A stretch of 64,000 bases of DNA from an uncultured Verrucomicrobiota bacterium (GTDB lineage: Bacteria; Verrucomicrobiota; Verrucomicrobiia; Methylacidiphilales; UBA1321), in NCBI GenBank assembly GCA_903863295.1, contig CAIPBM010000112.1, forward strand, positions 25,281 through 89,280, written 5' to 3'. Made by a program: the position numbers and the translations under genes. Positions 1 to 8,995 of the stretch are shown piece after piece. The number at the start of each line of letters is the position of its first letter. The stretch's first letter is position 1. The notes under the pieces were generated by a model. It saw only the letters and a list, made by a program, of their open reading frames with translations, had not been told where the DNA came from and made no database searches.

Positions 1-550
1 TGAAATCACCCAGTCGGCCGCCAAGATCATTGTCTTGGACCAGTTGCTCGATTGCTATGGCCCGGAGAGCAGGCTCGTCCGCGACGAATTACACGCCCGT
101 GTCGCCATGCGCATCCAAAAAATCTGGCCGGATAAGGCTGCCCCTATTGAGGCCAGCACTTCGCTGGAATCGGGCCGGGGGATGCGGGCCGTGCTGGATC
201 GACTGGATCAACTCAAGCCCGCCACCGATACCCAGCGTTCTCTCTATCCCCAGTGTCAGCAACTCATCATGGACTTGATGATGGTGCGGTGGCTGGCAGT
301 GGAGCAATCGAAGGATTCGCTTCCCAACACCTTTTTCTTCGTCCTCGTCGCCTGGCTCGCGATGCTTTTTCTCGGCATTGGGTTGTTCGCCCCCTTCAAT
401 CGTACCGTCCTGCTCACCCTCTTTCTCTGCAACATGACCGTTTCCTCGGCTATTTTCCTGATCAACGAATTGGACCGGCCCCTTGATGGCTATATTCAGA
501 TTTCCAGCGCCCCCATGCGCGGTGCCCTTGATTATCTGGACCGGCACTAA
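1..550 (+). CDS. DUF4239 (bestrophin-like) membrane protein, 5'-truncated by window edge
   Basis: The frame is open from base 2 to the stop at 548-550, so only the C-terminal 182 residues are present and the start lies before the window. The visible part has a soluble helical stretch followed by two hydrophobic segments (about residues 115-135 and 140-160 of the fragment). It ends with a motif typical of DUF4239 proteins: an acidic LINELDRP followed by an IQISSAPM segment. Family members are inner-membrane proteins of unknown function with distant similarity to bestrophin channels. The next gene starts 85 bp downstream on the same strand. The family call rests on the C-terminal signature only. 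Confidence 0.75.
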   Translation, partial: EITQSAAKIIVLDQLLDCYGPESRLVRDELHARVAMRIQKIWPDKAAPIEASTSLESGRGMRAVLDRLDQLKPATDTQRSLYPQCQQLIMDLMMVRWLAVEQSKDSLPNTFFFVLVAWLAMLFLGIGLFAPFNRTVLLTLFLCNMTVSSAIFLINELDRPLDGYIQISSAPMRGALDYLDRH

Positions 551-635
551 ACATTCTCTTATCGGCGCCAGGAATTTATCTTTCGAGATTAAATCGACGT
601 GCCAACGAACAGGGGCGTGATAGGTTAAAGGTTCC

Positions 636-1340
636 ATGTCCCAGTCCCACACCCGCATCTTTCTCATCCGTCACGGAGCCACCGTTCTCACTGCCGAGGA
701 TCGCTTTGCCGGCGAGACCGACGTTCTCCTTTCCGACGAAGGCCGCGAACAGGCCCGCCGCTTGTCGGCACGGCTAAGTACGGAGACCATCGCCGGGATC
801 TATGCATCCCCCATGACCCGCACCATGGAGACCGCCCGACTTTTAGCGGAACCGCACGGCCTGCAGGTGCAGCCGCGTGAAGGCCTCAAGGAAATTTCCC
901 ATGGCCATTGGGAGCAAATGACCCGCGCCGATGTCGAGGCGAAGTTCCCCAAGGAGGCCCAGGAATGGGAGCAAGACCCCTACACCTTTGCCCCGCCCGG
1001 AGGCGAAAGCGGCCTTGCCGTCACGGCCCGGGCCTTACCCACGTTGATCGAGCTCGTCCGCCGTCATCCGGGCGAAAACCTCCTGGTCGTTTCCCATAAG
1101 GCAACAATCCGCCTCCTCCTCAGCACCCTGCTCGGCTTTGATCCGCGCCGGTACCGGGACAATCTCGATCAAAGTCCTGCTGCGCTCAATATTGTCGATT
1201 TCAAGGATCCGGCCCGGGCGCGCCTGACCCTCTTCAATGATACGTCCCACTACACCGAAGCCGGGCTCGCCATTCCGTGCGCTCCTACCGCGCGTCTCTC
1301 CAAGTGGTGGAGCGATGCTGTTCCCCATCAGGCGATCTAG
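636..1340 (+). CDS. histidine phosphatase family protein
   Basis: This 234-residue protein has the LIRHGAT motif at residues 10-16, with His13 as the expected phospho-accepting residue. It also has an ASPMTRTMETA segment and a second catalytic His in VVSHKA near residue 153. This is the layout of the phosphoglycerate mutase/CobC branch of the histidine phosphatase superfamily. Substrates in this family range from phosphoglycerate to alpha-ribazole phosphate and sugar phosphates, and nothing here decides among them. The ATG at 636 is the only sensible start before the motif. A second, different member of the family lies in the island at 38736-39338. Confidence 0.85.
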   Translation: MSQSHTRIFLIRHGATVLTAEDRFAGETDVLLSDEGREQARRLSARLSTETIAGIYASPMTRTMETARLLAEPHGLQVQPREGLKEISHGHWEQMTRADVEAKFPKEAQEWEQDPYTFAPPGGESGLAVTARALPTLIELVRRHPGENLLVVSHKATIRLLLSTLLGFDPRRYRDNLDQSPAALNIVDFKDPARARLTLFNDTSHYTEAGLAIPCAPTARLSKWWSDAVPHQAI

Positions 1341-1390
1341 TTACGCGGGCCGTTTCATCGATACTCTCGAAGCAGTATCCCGGGCAATCC

Positions 1391-1520
1391 GCTTCAGTTT
1401 CATGTCTCCATGTTTAAAAAATTCTGCCACGGAACCCAATTTCCAAATTCTAAAGGTGAGGTCTTGGATTGAATTCATCGATTTTTAAACAGGAAAACAT
1501 GAAATCATGAAATAGATGAA
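1391..1520. repeat. long imperfect inverted repeat, TTTTTTAAACATG family
   Basis: Left arm about 1391-1422 reads, on the minus strand, as TTTTTTAAACATGGAGACAT followed by GAAA. Right arm about 1481-1520 reads TTTTTAAACAGGAAAACATG followed by AAATCATGAAATAGATGAA. The arms are inverted copies of one AT-rich unit separated by about 60 bp. A second pair of the same unit is at 20847-20962, so this is a dispersed repeat family rather than a single hairpin. Confidence 0.55.
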
Positions 1521-1712
1521 GGAGGCAGGGGACGAAGGGAAAGAGGGGGGCTTGCTTGGATGGAAGTGGTCTTTCGGCAAACGAAGAGGACGGATAGCTG
1601 GGAGGAAATTGCTGAGAGAGGCCCGGCGATCATAGAGCTTGGTTAATCACATCCCATGGCGGCTCATTGCTTTATGGCAAAATCACGATCTGGGAAAAGT
1701 GTCAAAATACCC

Positions 1713-1741
1713 TTGACCACCTTGCCACGGTGCGGTTTAAT
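1713..1741 (+). promoter_or_regulatory. sigma70-type promoter of rplY-pth-rpsF-ssb
   Basis: A -35 box TTGACC (1713-1718) is separated by exactly 17 bp from a -10 box TTTAAT (1736-1741). The rplY start codon follows 35 bp later. The next genes are co-oriented with gaps under 25 bp, so this promoter probably serves the whole cluster. Confidence 0.6.
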
Positions 1742-1776
1742 GCTCGGCTCAACTTAACCCAAAATCATCTCGTTTT

Positions 1777-2502
1777 ATGGCCAAGACTGTTTCTCTCCAA
1801 GTATCTCAACGCGCCGGAATCGGCCGCACCGCCCTCAAGGCCGTGCGCAATGCAGGCCGCGTCCCCGGCGTTCTCTACGGCAAGGCCAAGGACAAGACCA
1901 TTCGCTCCCGCCCGATTGAAATCGACGCCAAGAAGTTGAAGGCGGTTCTTCACTCCTCCACCAGCGAAAACGTTCTCGTTGATGTCGAAATCACCGACCA
2001 GGCCGGAGCCAAGGTTGACCAGCATCTCGCTCTCCTTCTCGACGTGCAGCATCACCCGATCGAAGATTATATCATCCACATCGACCTGCACGAAATCGCC
2101 CAGGACGAAATTCTCCACGCCGAAGTACCTGTCACCAGCGTGGGCGAACCGGTCGGCGTCAAGACCGGCGGCGGTCTGCTCGAGACCATGCTCCGCACCA
2201 TTCGCGTGGCCTGCTTGCCTCGCGACTTACCTGAATTGATCACCGTCGATGTCAGCGCCCTGGCCATTGGTCACTCGGTGCATGTGCGCGAACTCGTTTT
2301 GCCCAAGGGCGTCACGGTCACGAATCCTCCCGAATTGCCTGTCTTCAGCGTCTTCGCTCCGAAGGAAGAAGTTGTGGCGACTCCTGGCGCCGAAGTTGCG
2401 CAGCCTGAAGTCATCAAGGAAAAGAAAGTGGAGGGTGAAGCCGCTCCTGCCGCCGGTGGCAAGGATGCGAAGCCCGCCGCCAAGGCCGAGGCCAAGAAAT
2501 AA
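1777..2502 (+). CDS. rplY: 50S ribosomal protein L25 / Ctc
   Basis: This is a 5S rRNA-binding large-subunit protein of the long Ctc type, 241 residues. The N-terminal L25 domain (about 1-95) contains RNAGRVPGVLYG and the stretch HHPIEDYIIHIDLHEI. The TL5/Ctc C-terminal beta domain (about 100-195) contains PVTSVGEPVGVKTGG. A low-complexity Ala/Lys/Glu tail (about 200-241) may contact rRNA. The ATG at 1777 gives the usual MAK start. It is first in a four-gene run with pth, rpsF and ssb, a common arrangement of translation genes. Confidence 0.95.
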   Translation: MAKTVSLQVSQRAGIGRTALKAVRNAGRVPGVLYGKAKDKTIRSRPIEIDAKKLKAVLHSSTSENVLVDVEITDQAGAKVDQHLALLLDVQHHPIEDYIIHIDLHEIAQDEILHAEVPVTSVGEPVGVKTGGGLLETMLRTIRVACLPRDLPELITVDVSALAIGHSVHVRELVLPKGVTVTNPPELPVFSVFAPKEEVVATPGAEVAQPEVIKEKKVEGEAAPAAGGKDAKPAAKAEAKK

Positions 2503-2523
2503 TCGGATATCGGGCCGGAAGAC

Positions 2524-3123
2524 GTGTCATCGCCGACTTTCAAACTTGTCGTCGGCTTGGGCAATCCCGGTCCGGAATATCTCTTCACCCGGCATAACGT
2601 TGGGTTCCTTGTCCTGGATGCGTGGGCGGATGAGGAGGGGGAGGCGTTTCACGAGGAGCGCCCCCGGTTTTCGAAGTTTGTCTCGCTGAACTCGGGCGAG
2701 CGGTTGGTGAAACCGATGACTTACATGAACGAAAGCGGCAAGGCGGTTGGCGCCTGGCTGGAATGGTTGAAACTGAAAGTTTCCGACCTGTTGGTGATAG
2801 TCGATGATGTGGCGTTGCCAATGGGCCAGCTCCGGTTGAGACCGGGCGGTTCCGCTGGCGGACATAATGGACTTAAGTCGATTGAAAGCCACCTGGGCAC
2901 CGACGGCTACGCCCGTCTCCGGTGCGGGGTGGATACAGTGCCTCCGGGCTGGACGCTGGAAAGCTGGGTGCTTTCCCGTTTTCGCCGGGAGGAGGAAGAT
3001 GGGCTCGCGCGGATGATCCAAACGGCCCGGCTGGCGATTGAATGTTGCCAGAGCGACGGAATTGCGGTAGCGATGAATCGGTTCAATGGGCAAAATCCCA
3101 TTGAGACAAACCAAGACCAGTGA
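2524..3123 (+). CDS. pth: peptidyl-tRNA hydrolase
   Basis: Releases peptides from peptidyl-tRNAs that drop off the ribosome. The 199-residue protein begins with a GTG codon and carries the family signature VGLGNPGPEY and the catalytic His24 in TRHNVGF. It also has the MTYMNESG substrate-binding Asn segment and VIVDDVALP with the catalytic Asp. The length matches the bacterial family. It lies 21 bp after rplY and 21 bp before rpsF, so the genes are likely co-transcribed. Confidence 0.95.
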   Translation: MSSPTFKLVVGLGNPGPEYLFTRHNVGFLVLDAWADEEGEAFHEERPRFSKFVSLNSGERLVKPMTYMNESGKAVGAWLEWLKLKVSDLLVIVDDVALPMGQLRLRPGGSAGGHNGLKSIESHLGTDGYARLRCGVDTVPPGWTLESWVLSRFRREEEDGLARMIQTARLAIECCQSDGIAVAMNRFNGQNPIETNQDQ

Positions 3124-3144
3124 TTAGAAGGAGAATACCAGAAA

Positions 3145-3441
3145 ATGAATAACTACGACGGCCTGTTTATCCTCAACATCCAAGGCAAGGATGAAGGCCT
3201 CAAGGAGGCCATTGAAGTCATCGAAAAAGAAATCGAAGGCTTCGGCGGCAAAATCAACGGAACGCAAAAGATGGACCGCAAGCGCTTTGAGCGCATGGCG
3301 GGCGATCTCGACAGCGGCTTTTACGTGAACGTCCAGTTCAACCTGTCCCCGGACAAGGTCGAAACGCTCCGTGCCAAGCTCGCCCTCAATGAAGTTGTCT
3401 ATCGCCAGTTCTATCTCAAGCAGGAGACGGTCGCCGCCTAA
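3145..3441 (+). CDS. rpsF: 30S ribosomal protein S6
   Basis: A 98-residue small-subunit protein with the typical start (YDGLFILNIQG) and a beta-alpha-beta ferredoxin-like layout ending in VYRQFYLKQE. A Shine-Dalgarno-like AAGGAGAA lies 8-10 bases before the ATG. In most bacteria S6 is followed by ssb, rpsR and rplI. Here only ssb follows and recG comes next, so S18 and L9 must be encoded elsewhere. Confidence 0.95.
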   Translation: MNNYDGLFILNIQGKDEGLKEAIEVIEKEIEGFGGKINGTQKMDRKRFERMAGDLDSGFYVNVQFNLSPDKVETLRAKLALNEVVYRQFYLKQETVAA

Positions 3442-3459
3442 GGGCGCGACCGAAAGCCC

Positions 3460-3948
3460 ATGGCAGCCAGCCTGAATAAAGTTCTCCTCATGGGGAACCT
3501 GACCCGGGACCCCGAGGTGAAGTATACGCCCAAGGGCAATGCCGTGGGCGACCTGTCGCTTGCGATCAACGACAGCTACAAGGCCCAGGACGGCACGATC
3601 AAGGAGACTGTCACCTACGTTGATGTCGAGGTCTGGGGTCGTCAGGCGGAAACCTGCAAGCAGTACCTGACCAAAGGCCGCCCCGTTTTTGTCGAAGGAC
3701 AGCTTCGCCTCGACCAATGGGAGCAGGACGGCCAAAAGCGGAGCAAGCTCAAGGTCCGCGCGGATCGCGTGCAATTTCTCGGTTCACCCGCAGGTGGCGG
3801 TTCAGGTGGTAGTGGCGGAGGCCGTTCGGGCGGCAACTACAGCAGCGGTTCCGGTTCAAGCTCAGGCTCCGAAGAGCGCTCTTCCCGGCCCGCGCCGATG
3901 GCAGAAGATCGCCCCCCGCTCCCCAGCGACGACGATATTCCGTTTTAA
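3460..3948 (+). CDS. ssb: single-stranded DNA-binding protein
   Basis: Protects single-stranded DNA in replication, repair and recombination. The 162-residue protein has an OB-fold (about 1-108) starting ASLNKVLLMGNLTRDPE. A Gly/Ser-rich flexible linker (about 109-140) follows, and then the acidic C-terminal tip DDDIPF that recruits partner proteins. Its pairing with rpsF is conserved across bacteria. recG, a helicase whose family members interact with the SSB tail, is the next gene. Confidence 0.97.
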   Translation: MAASLNKVLLMGNLTRDPEVKYTPKGNAVGDLSLAINDSYKAQDGTIKETVTYVDVEVWGRQAETCKQYLTKGRPVFVEGQLRLDQWEQDGQKRSKLKVRADRVQFLGSPAGGGSGGSGGGRSGGNYSSGSGSSSGSEERSSRPAPMAEDRPPLPSDDDIPF

Positions 3949-4004
3949 GTTCAGTGGTAACCGTTGTGCGCCGCGCAACGGGTCGCGTCAGCGACTCCAT
4001 ATAA

Positions 4005-4170
4005 TTCCGTCATCCTGAGCTTGTCGAAGGATCAGCTCCCCGTGATGGACTAATTCTTAAATAACGTGCGGATCGAAGTGTCCAAAGAGGAAGTTTCACC
4101 ACTGAGTGCGTTACTGCAAACGTGAGCATTTTACGGAGGCTGATCCTTCGACAAGCTCAGGATGACGAAT
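4005..4170. repeat. GTCATCCTGAGCTTGTCGAA inverted repeat pair (ssb-recG gap)
   Basis: In the 336-bp gap 3949-4284, one copy runs left to right at about 4005-4036 and a second lies inverted at about 4138-4170, with about 100 bp between. The arms are near-identical and could form a cruciform or an RNA hairpin. The same unit recurs at 6424-6532 and, in variant form, at 15036-15075. The rest of the gap shows no gene. Confidence 0.8.
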
Positions 4171-4284
4171 TGTTTACCGATGAACTTTTTGCAGAGTTCA
4201 CACAAGGATCAGCTTTCCTCAAGTTCCCAAATCCCGCATGCTCACGTCCGGTCATGAAAAGCCCGACATGACCCTCGATTAACT

Positions 4285-6420
4285 ATGCCGGACGCACCGC
4301 ATTCTCCCGCTTCCACGCCGCTCGCGGCCATCCACGGCATCGGCCCGAAGTACGCCGAGTTACTGGCGAAGCTCGGCCTCTTCACCCATGACGACTTGCT
4401 CCATTTCGTCCCGCGCCGCCACGAAGATCGCCGTCACCTCAAGCCGCTCAGCGAGGCGCAAGAAGACCAGACGATCACGGTGAGGGGAAAGATCCACTCG
4501 GCCAAGCCGGGCCGCTGGGGCGCGCTCAAATTGGAGATCACGGTCGGCCCTGCGACCCTAAGCAATAGCAACGATCTCGTCGTCGCGCGCTGGTACGGCT
4601 TCCGTCCCTACGGCATCAAGGAAGGCTCCGACGTTTTCCTCTACGGCAAGGTGAACCGCGACAAAAAGGGCCTCTGGGCGATGAAGCAGCCCGACTACGA
4701 GATCGCGCACGAGGACGCGGAGTCCTACATCCACATCGACCGCATCGCGCCCATCTACAACCTAACCGAAGGCCTGACGCAGCGCGTGCTCCGGCGCCTG
4801 ATGTACGAGGCCACCCAACGTACGCCCTTCACCGCGCCCGAATTTTATCCCGCCCCGTCCAGCATGATTCCGCGCGAGGAGGCTTTCCGGAAGATTCACT
4901 TTCCGGAGTCGTGGCCCGCGGAAGAGCGGGCACGGCAACGGCTCGCCTACGATGAATTCTTCGTCCTGCAATGCGTTGTTGCACTACGGCGGCTCAGCCA
5001 TGTCTCGACCCATCGCCAAAGGGCGAAGCGGGCAGGGGACCTCGCGCAACGCTGGCTCGATTCGCTGCCGGTCAAGCTGACCAACGCCCAGCGGCGGGTG
5101 ATGCAGGAAATCGATGGCGACCTCATGCAGGGGCCTCCCATGAATCGTCTGCTCCAGGGCGATGTCGGCGCGGGCAAAACTTTTGTGGCCATCTATGCGA
5201 TGTTGAAGGCGGTCGAGGCGGGCGAGCAAGCCGCGCTCATGGCCCCGACTCAAATTCTCGCCGAGCAACACGCGATCAACCTGCGCCGCTGGTTCGAGCC
5301 GCTCGGCATCCGCGTCGATCTCTTCACCGGCAATACCAAGAACAAGAAGGGCGACCGGTTGCAGGGCGGCGAACTCGATCTCTTTGCCGTCAAGCATGGC
5401 ACCTCCAAGGTAGCCACCGATGTCCCCATCGGCAGTTCCCCCAAAGCGAGCGGTTCCGTCGTCATCGGCACCCACGCGCTGCTTTACGATAAATACGCCG
5501 CCGACAAGCTCGGGCTCATCGTCATTGATGAACAGCATAAATTTGGCGTGCTGCAGCGCTTGGCGCTGAGCCGCAAGGGACAGAACCCCGACATCCTCGT
5601 CATGACGGCCACGCCGATCCCGCGCACGCTCGGCATGACTCTCTATGGTGATCTGGATGTCTCCGTCCTGGATGAATTGCCTCCAGGCCGCCAGCCCATC
5701 GTGACGAAGTGCCGGTCGGTGAAGGAGCTCGATAAATTTTGGGCCTTCCTGCTCAAGCAGATCGGCGAGGGGAGACAAGCCTACGTCATCTATCCTCTGG
5801 TGGAGGAATCGGAAAAAGTCGATGCGAAATCGGTCAAAGCCGAATACGAGAAGCTTCAGCAACTGCTGCCCGGCGCAAAGCTCGGCCTGCTCCACGGACA
5901 ACTCGATGCCGCTGAAAAGGAGCGCGTGATGACCGCCTTTCGTGCGGGCGAAATTCAGGTGCTGCTTTCCACCTCCGTTGTGGAGGTTGGGGTCGACGTG
6001 CCCAATGCCACGGTGATGTTAATTGAAAACGCGGAGCGGTTCGGGCTGGCCCAATTGCATCAACTCCGGGGCCGAATTGGGCGCGGGCAGCATCTCTCCT
6101 ATTGCGTGCTCGTCGGCGAGACACGCAGCCTGGAAAGCTGGCGTCGACTTAAGATCATGGAAGAGACGACCGACGGCTTCCGGATCGCGGAGGAGGACTT
6201 CAAGATTCGCGGCCCTGGCAACATCTTTGGCACGGAGCAGAGTGGGCTGCCGCCGCTCCGGTTCGCCAGCCTGGAAAAAGATTTTGATTTACTCACCCGG
6301 GCACGCACCGATGCCGCGCTGTTGATCCGCGAAGATCCGACTCTGTCGAAATGGCCGGGCTTGAGGGAGAAAATGCACTCCGGTGGTGCGAGTGCGGTTT
6401 CACTGGTGGCGGTGAGTTGA
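4285..6420 (+). CDS. recG: ATP-dependent DNA helicase RecG
   Basis: Branch-migrating helicase that remodels stalled replication forks and recombination intermediates. The 711-residue protein has an N-terminal HhH-like/wedge region (IHGIGPKYAELLAKLG at 15-30, OB-fold about 60-150). Walker A GDVGAGKT lies near residues 292-299 and the DEQH box near 413-416. MTATPIPRTL is motif III, and STSVVEVGVDVPNA plus QLRGRIGRG form the second RecA lobe. A roughly 25-residue insertion (about 361-390, VKHGTSKVATDVPIG region) sits before VVIGTHALL, where the family normally has a short loop. Confidence 0.95.
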   Translation: MPDAPHSPASTPLAAIHGIGPKYAELLAKLGLFTHDDLLHFVPRRHEDRRHLKPLSEAQEDQTITVRGKIHSAKPGRWGALKLEITVGPATLSNSNDLVVARWYGFRPYGIKEGSDVFLYGKVNRDKKGLWAMKQPDYEIAHEDAESYIHIDRIAPIYNLTEGLTQRVLRRLMYEATQRTPFTAPEFYPAPSSMIPREEAFRKIHFPESWPAEERARQRLAYDEFFVLQCVVALRRLSHVSTHRQRAKRAGDLAQRWLDSLPVKLTNAQRRVMQEIDGDLMQGPPMNRLLQGDVGAGKTFVAIYAMLKAVEAGEQAALMAPTQILAEQHAINLRRWFEPLGIRVDLFTGNTKNKKGDRLQGGELDLFAVKHGTSKVATDVPIGSSPKASGSVVIGTHALLYDKYAADKLGLIVIDEQHKFGVLQRLALSRKGQNPDILVMTATPIPRTLGMTLYGDLDVSVLDELPPGRQPIVTKCRSVKELDKFWAFLLKQIGEGRQAYVIYPLVEESEKVDAKSVKAEYEKLQQLLPGAKLGLLHGQLDAAEKERVMTAFRAGEIQVLLSTSVVEVGVDVPNATVMLIENAERFGLAQLHQLRGRIGRGQHLSYCVLVGETRSLESWRRLKIMEETTDGFRIAEEDFKIRGPGNIFGTEQSGLPPLRFASLEKDFDLLTRARTDAALLIREDPTLSKWPGLREKMHSGGASAVSLVAVS

Positions 6421-6423
6421 GTT

Positions 6424-6532
6424 TCCGTCATCCTGAGCTTGTCGAAGGATCAGCCACCAGTGATTTGGGAATTACCTGCTCATGTCACAAACCAATGGAA
6501 GCTGATCCTTCGATAAGCTCAGGATGACGGAG
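6424..6532. repeat. GTCATCCTGAGCTTGTCGAA inverted repeat pair (recG-HIT gap)
   Basis: A second inverted pair of the unit seen at 4005-4170. The forward copy is at 6424-6453 and the reverse copy at 6500-6532, with one mismatch in the core (GATAAGC). It directly follows the recG stop and may also act as a transcription terminator. Confidence 0.8.
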
Positions 6533-6540
6533 TTTTTGAG

Positions 6541-6935
6541 TGCGACGGTCATAGACCGCCGCTACATTGCGAGACATGAGTACGATTTTCTCCAAGATCA
6601 TCGCCCGGGAAATCCCGGCCCGGATCGTCTATGAGGACGACCTTTGCCTGGCCTTTCACGATGTGAATCCCCAAGCCCCCGTCCACATCCTGATCATCCC
6701 CAAGAAAGAGATTCCCCGTGTCGCGGAATCAACCTCTGCGGATGAACTCCTGCTCGGACATCTTCTCTATACCGCCCAGTCCGTCGCGAAGCAGGAAGGT
6801 CTGCATGAGACGGGCTTCCGTCTCGTGATCAATAACGGACCGGACGGCGGCGAAACAGTGCCTCATCTTCACGTACATCTGCTCGGTGGGCGTCCGTTGG
6901 GGTGGCCGCCAGGTTAAAGGTAGACCGCCGCTACA
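6541..6935. repeat. GTAGCGGCGGTCTA repeat copies around the HIT gene
   Basis: One copy at 6541-6566 (ACGGTCATAGACCGCCGCTA, inverted orientation) and a shorter one at 6921-6935 (TAGACCGCCGCTACA) flank the HIT gene. Further copies lie at 18308-18375. This is a dispersed intergenic unit unrelated in sequence to the GTCATCCTGAGC family. Confidence 0.65.
6576..6917 (+). CDS. HIT family (HINT-type) nucleotide-binding protein
   Basis: A 113-residue histidine-triad protein of the HINT branch, whose members hydrolyse AMP-lysine and other purine phosphoramidates. The triad HLHVHLLGG lies at residues 97-105, and the N-terminus has the typical IFSKIIAREIPARIVYEDD. The ATG at 6576 gives the usual MSTIFSK start; the in-frame codon at 6567 would add three unsupported residues and fall close to a repeat. 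It stands alone between repeats. Confidence 0.92.
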   Translation: MSTIFSKIIAREIPARIVYEDDLCLAFHDVNPQAPVHILIIPKKEIPRVAESTSADELLLGHLLYTAQSVAKQEGLHETGFRLVINNGPDGGETVPHLHVHLLGGRPLGWPPG

Positions 6936-6949
6936 GGGGAACTCGCACC

Positions 6950-8995
6950 TCAAGGCTTCGCGGCGGGAGCGGGTGAGGGGGGAGTCGCGGGCGCAGGGGC
7001 TGGAGCCGGCGGCGGAGGTGGCGTTAGCAGGGACGGAACCTCTTTGAGGATATTCGGATGATACAGGAAGATCCCGCAGTTGGGCGGATTCTGGTTATCG
7101 GCATCGCGTAAATCCTCGTAATCATAAGAAGGGGCCAACTGACGCTTCAACTTGGCCAAGACATCATCGCTGATATTATCATCCGGCCAGACGACCACGG
7201 CGGCGATGTCATGCTCGCGGAGGAATAGGAGAGGATTCTCCTTTTTCCCATCATAGAATTCGTTGAGCGATTTTTCCCGCCGCTCGCCCTCGCCCACACC
7301 ATTGCGGAACATATCGTTGTCACAGTTAAAGCTCCACGCGATGTAGGAACGGTTTCCGGAAAAATTGGCGAGCCGGGCGCTCTCGCTGAAGGACCATGAA
7401 GACTTGCCGGAAGCGATGATCTGGTTCTTCAGCGGGATCAGGGCATTCAAAATACGGGCCTTCGGCCGCTCAATCGCCAAGTCACCCTTGCCATCGATTT
7501 GCCCCAGGTCATCCATCTTGATCGACTTCCAATAGTAGGTCGTCCAGAAGCAAAGTGAGAGGGCGCTGTTGATGACAATCAGGCCAAAGAGGATGCGGTA
7601 AGCCCAGAACCGGCTTGTCGCGATGGAGGGCAAGAACGTGGCCCATGCCGCGCAAAAAATGAAGCCCCAGATTTTCCCCGTCATGTCAAAACGGGCCCCC
7701 ACCGAGTAGTACTCAACGGCAGCAAAGCCGAGTGGTGTCATGAAGAGCACGACATTCACGACCGGATTATTCCTGCGGCAGGTCAAAAGCAAGGCCAGCC
7801 ACGGGAGATAAATGGGCCACCATTGGATGAAGAACTCGGCAATTTGCGTGTGCTCATCCCCAAAGACTGGCCCGTGAATCGGAGTTCCAGCGGTGAGGTA
7901 ATAGAGGAGCATCGGCGTGACGCAGGCCGCGATCAATCCCAGCCCAACAATCACCGCCCGGGGATTCTTGGGAACGCGTCCCAGGTACCACGCCGCCGCC
8001 AAGCCCGTACAGGCCAGCAGTGCCACGAAAGGAAATCCCCAGGTCGAGGCCACTAGCATGAGCGGCACGCTTCCGGCGCAGCAAATCCAGCCCCAGTTGG
8101 CCCGCTTGGGGCGGACGATTTCCGCGATCGAGAAGGTGGTCAAAAGGGTGATGAATTGCCCGATGGAAGTTGAATGGAAGATGCCCAGCCAACTCCACCA
8201 GCCCGGAACGAGCAACTCATGCCGGTTATACATGTAGACCGGGGTTAGATAATGGAAAAGCGTCAGCTTGAGGGCATTGGGATCGTCAATCCGGCTGTAA
8301 AGCGTGGCGGAATCCTCTGGCTGCAGATCCTTGATCATGAGCCAAAGGTAACCGGTCGAGCCGGTAGCGGCGCAGACGACCAAAATTGGGGCCAGAATGG
8401 TGATCCAAAGCTTGCCGCGGCTGATCTGCCAGGAGAGCCCCGCCGTTAACAGGTATATCCAAGCCGAGATGAGCGCGGCCGAGACATTAAAGCCAGTGCC
8501 GAGATCAAAACCGAAGAACCGGATCAGGACCGAGCAGCCGTAATGGCCAAAAGCGTAATAGTTAATCAACTGAAGCGGCGGAATCCAGGTCGACTCAACG
8601 GGCAATTTTTGTCCCATCAGGAAGCTGGCGACAAATTGCATGTCATAAATGCCATCCCGGACCCCGGCAATGTTGGGCTTGAGAAACCGGAGAAAAAAGG
8701 TGAATAAGAAGGAGGCTAAAAAAATGATCGTCGGTAGCCGCAAGGCTTTCCATTGGGTCTTCGGACTGACGATCAGCCAGAGACAGAGTCCCGTGGTCAA
8801 CGGAAGGAGCCAGTGGAGGGTCGGGATGGCAACCTGATGCTCCGTGAAATTCATCACCAGAACCAAGGCCAAGGCAGGTACCACGAAACCAAACCAAGGC
8901 GATTCGCGAGGGAAAAAGCGGCGGAAGAGCACCGCACCGCCCACGATGTGCAGGGAAACCAGACTCCAAAGCAGGAAAAAGCGAATGATGAACAA
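6950..8995 (-). CDS. DUF2298 (YYY-type) multi-pass membrane protein
   Basis: A 681-residue integral membrane protein with about a dozen hydrophobic segments. A loop near residues 115-160 contains DGIYDMQFVASFL and INYYAFGHYG, resembling the signature of DUF2298 membrane proteins, which are thought to belong to the GT-C glycosyltransferase fold. The C-terminal 30 residues are almost only Pro and Ala and probably project outside. No partner gene is adjacent. The convergent gap to the HIT gene is only 32 bp. Lipid-linked sugar transfer is an inference. Confidence 0.6.
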   Translation of the reverse strand: MFIIRFFLLWSLVSLHIVGGAVLFRRFFPRESPWFGFVVPALALVLVMNFTEHQVAIPTLHWLLPLTTGLCLWLIVSPKTQWKALRLPTIIFLASFLFTFFLRFLKPNIAGVRDGIYDMQFVASFLMGQKLPVESTWIPPLQLINYYAFGHYGCSVLIRFFGFDLGTGFNVSAALISAWIYLLTAGLSWQISRGKLWITILAPILVVCAATGSTGYLWLMIKDLQPEDSATLYSRIDDPNALKLTLFHYLTPVYMYNRHELLVPGWWSWLGIFHSTSIGQFITLLTTFSIAEIVRPKRANWGWICCAGSVPLMLVASTWGFPFVALLACTGLAAAWYLGRVPKNPRAVIVGLGLIAACVTPMLLYYLTAGTPIHGPVFGDEHTQIAEFFIQWWPIYLPWLALLLTCRRNNPVVNVVLFMTPLGFAAVEYYSVGARFDMTGKIWGFIFCAAWATFLPSIATSRFWAYRILFGLIVINSALSLCFWTTYYWKSIKMDDLGQIDGKGDLAIERPKARILNALIPLKNQIIASGKSSWSFSESARLANFSGNRSYIAWSFNCDNDMFRNGVGEGERREKSLNEFYDGKKENPLLFLREHDIAAVVVWPDDNISDDVLAKLKRQLAPSYDYEDLRDADNQNPPNCGIFLYHPNILKEVPSLLTPPPPPAPAPAPATPPSPAPAAKP

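Larger units (their letters stand above)
1341..1776. other. non-coding gap before rplY
   Basis: A 436-bp gap with no convincing gene. It holds an AT-rich inverted-repeat pair (1391-1520), a purine-rich stretch around 1515-1560, and the promoter of the downstream ribosomal cluster (1713-1741). I see no tRNA or other RNA gene in it. Confidence 0.6.
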
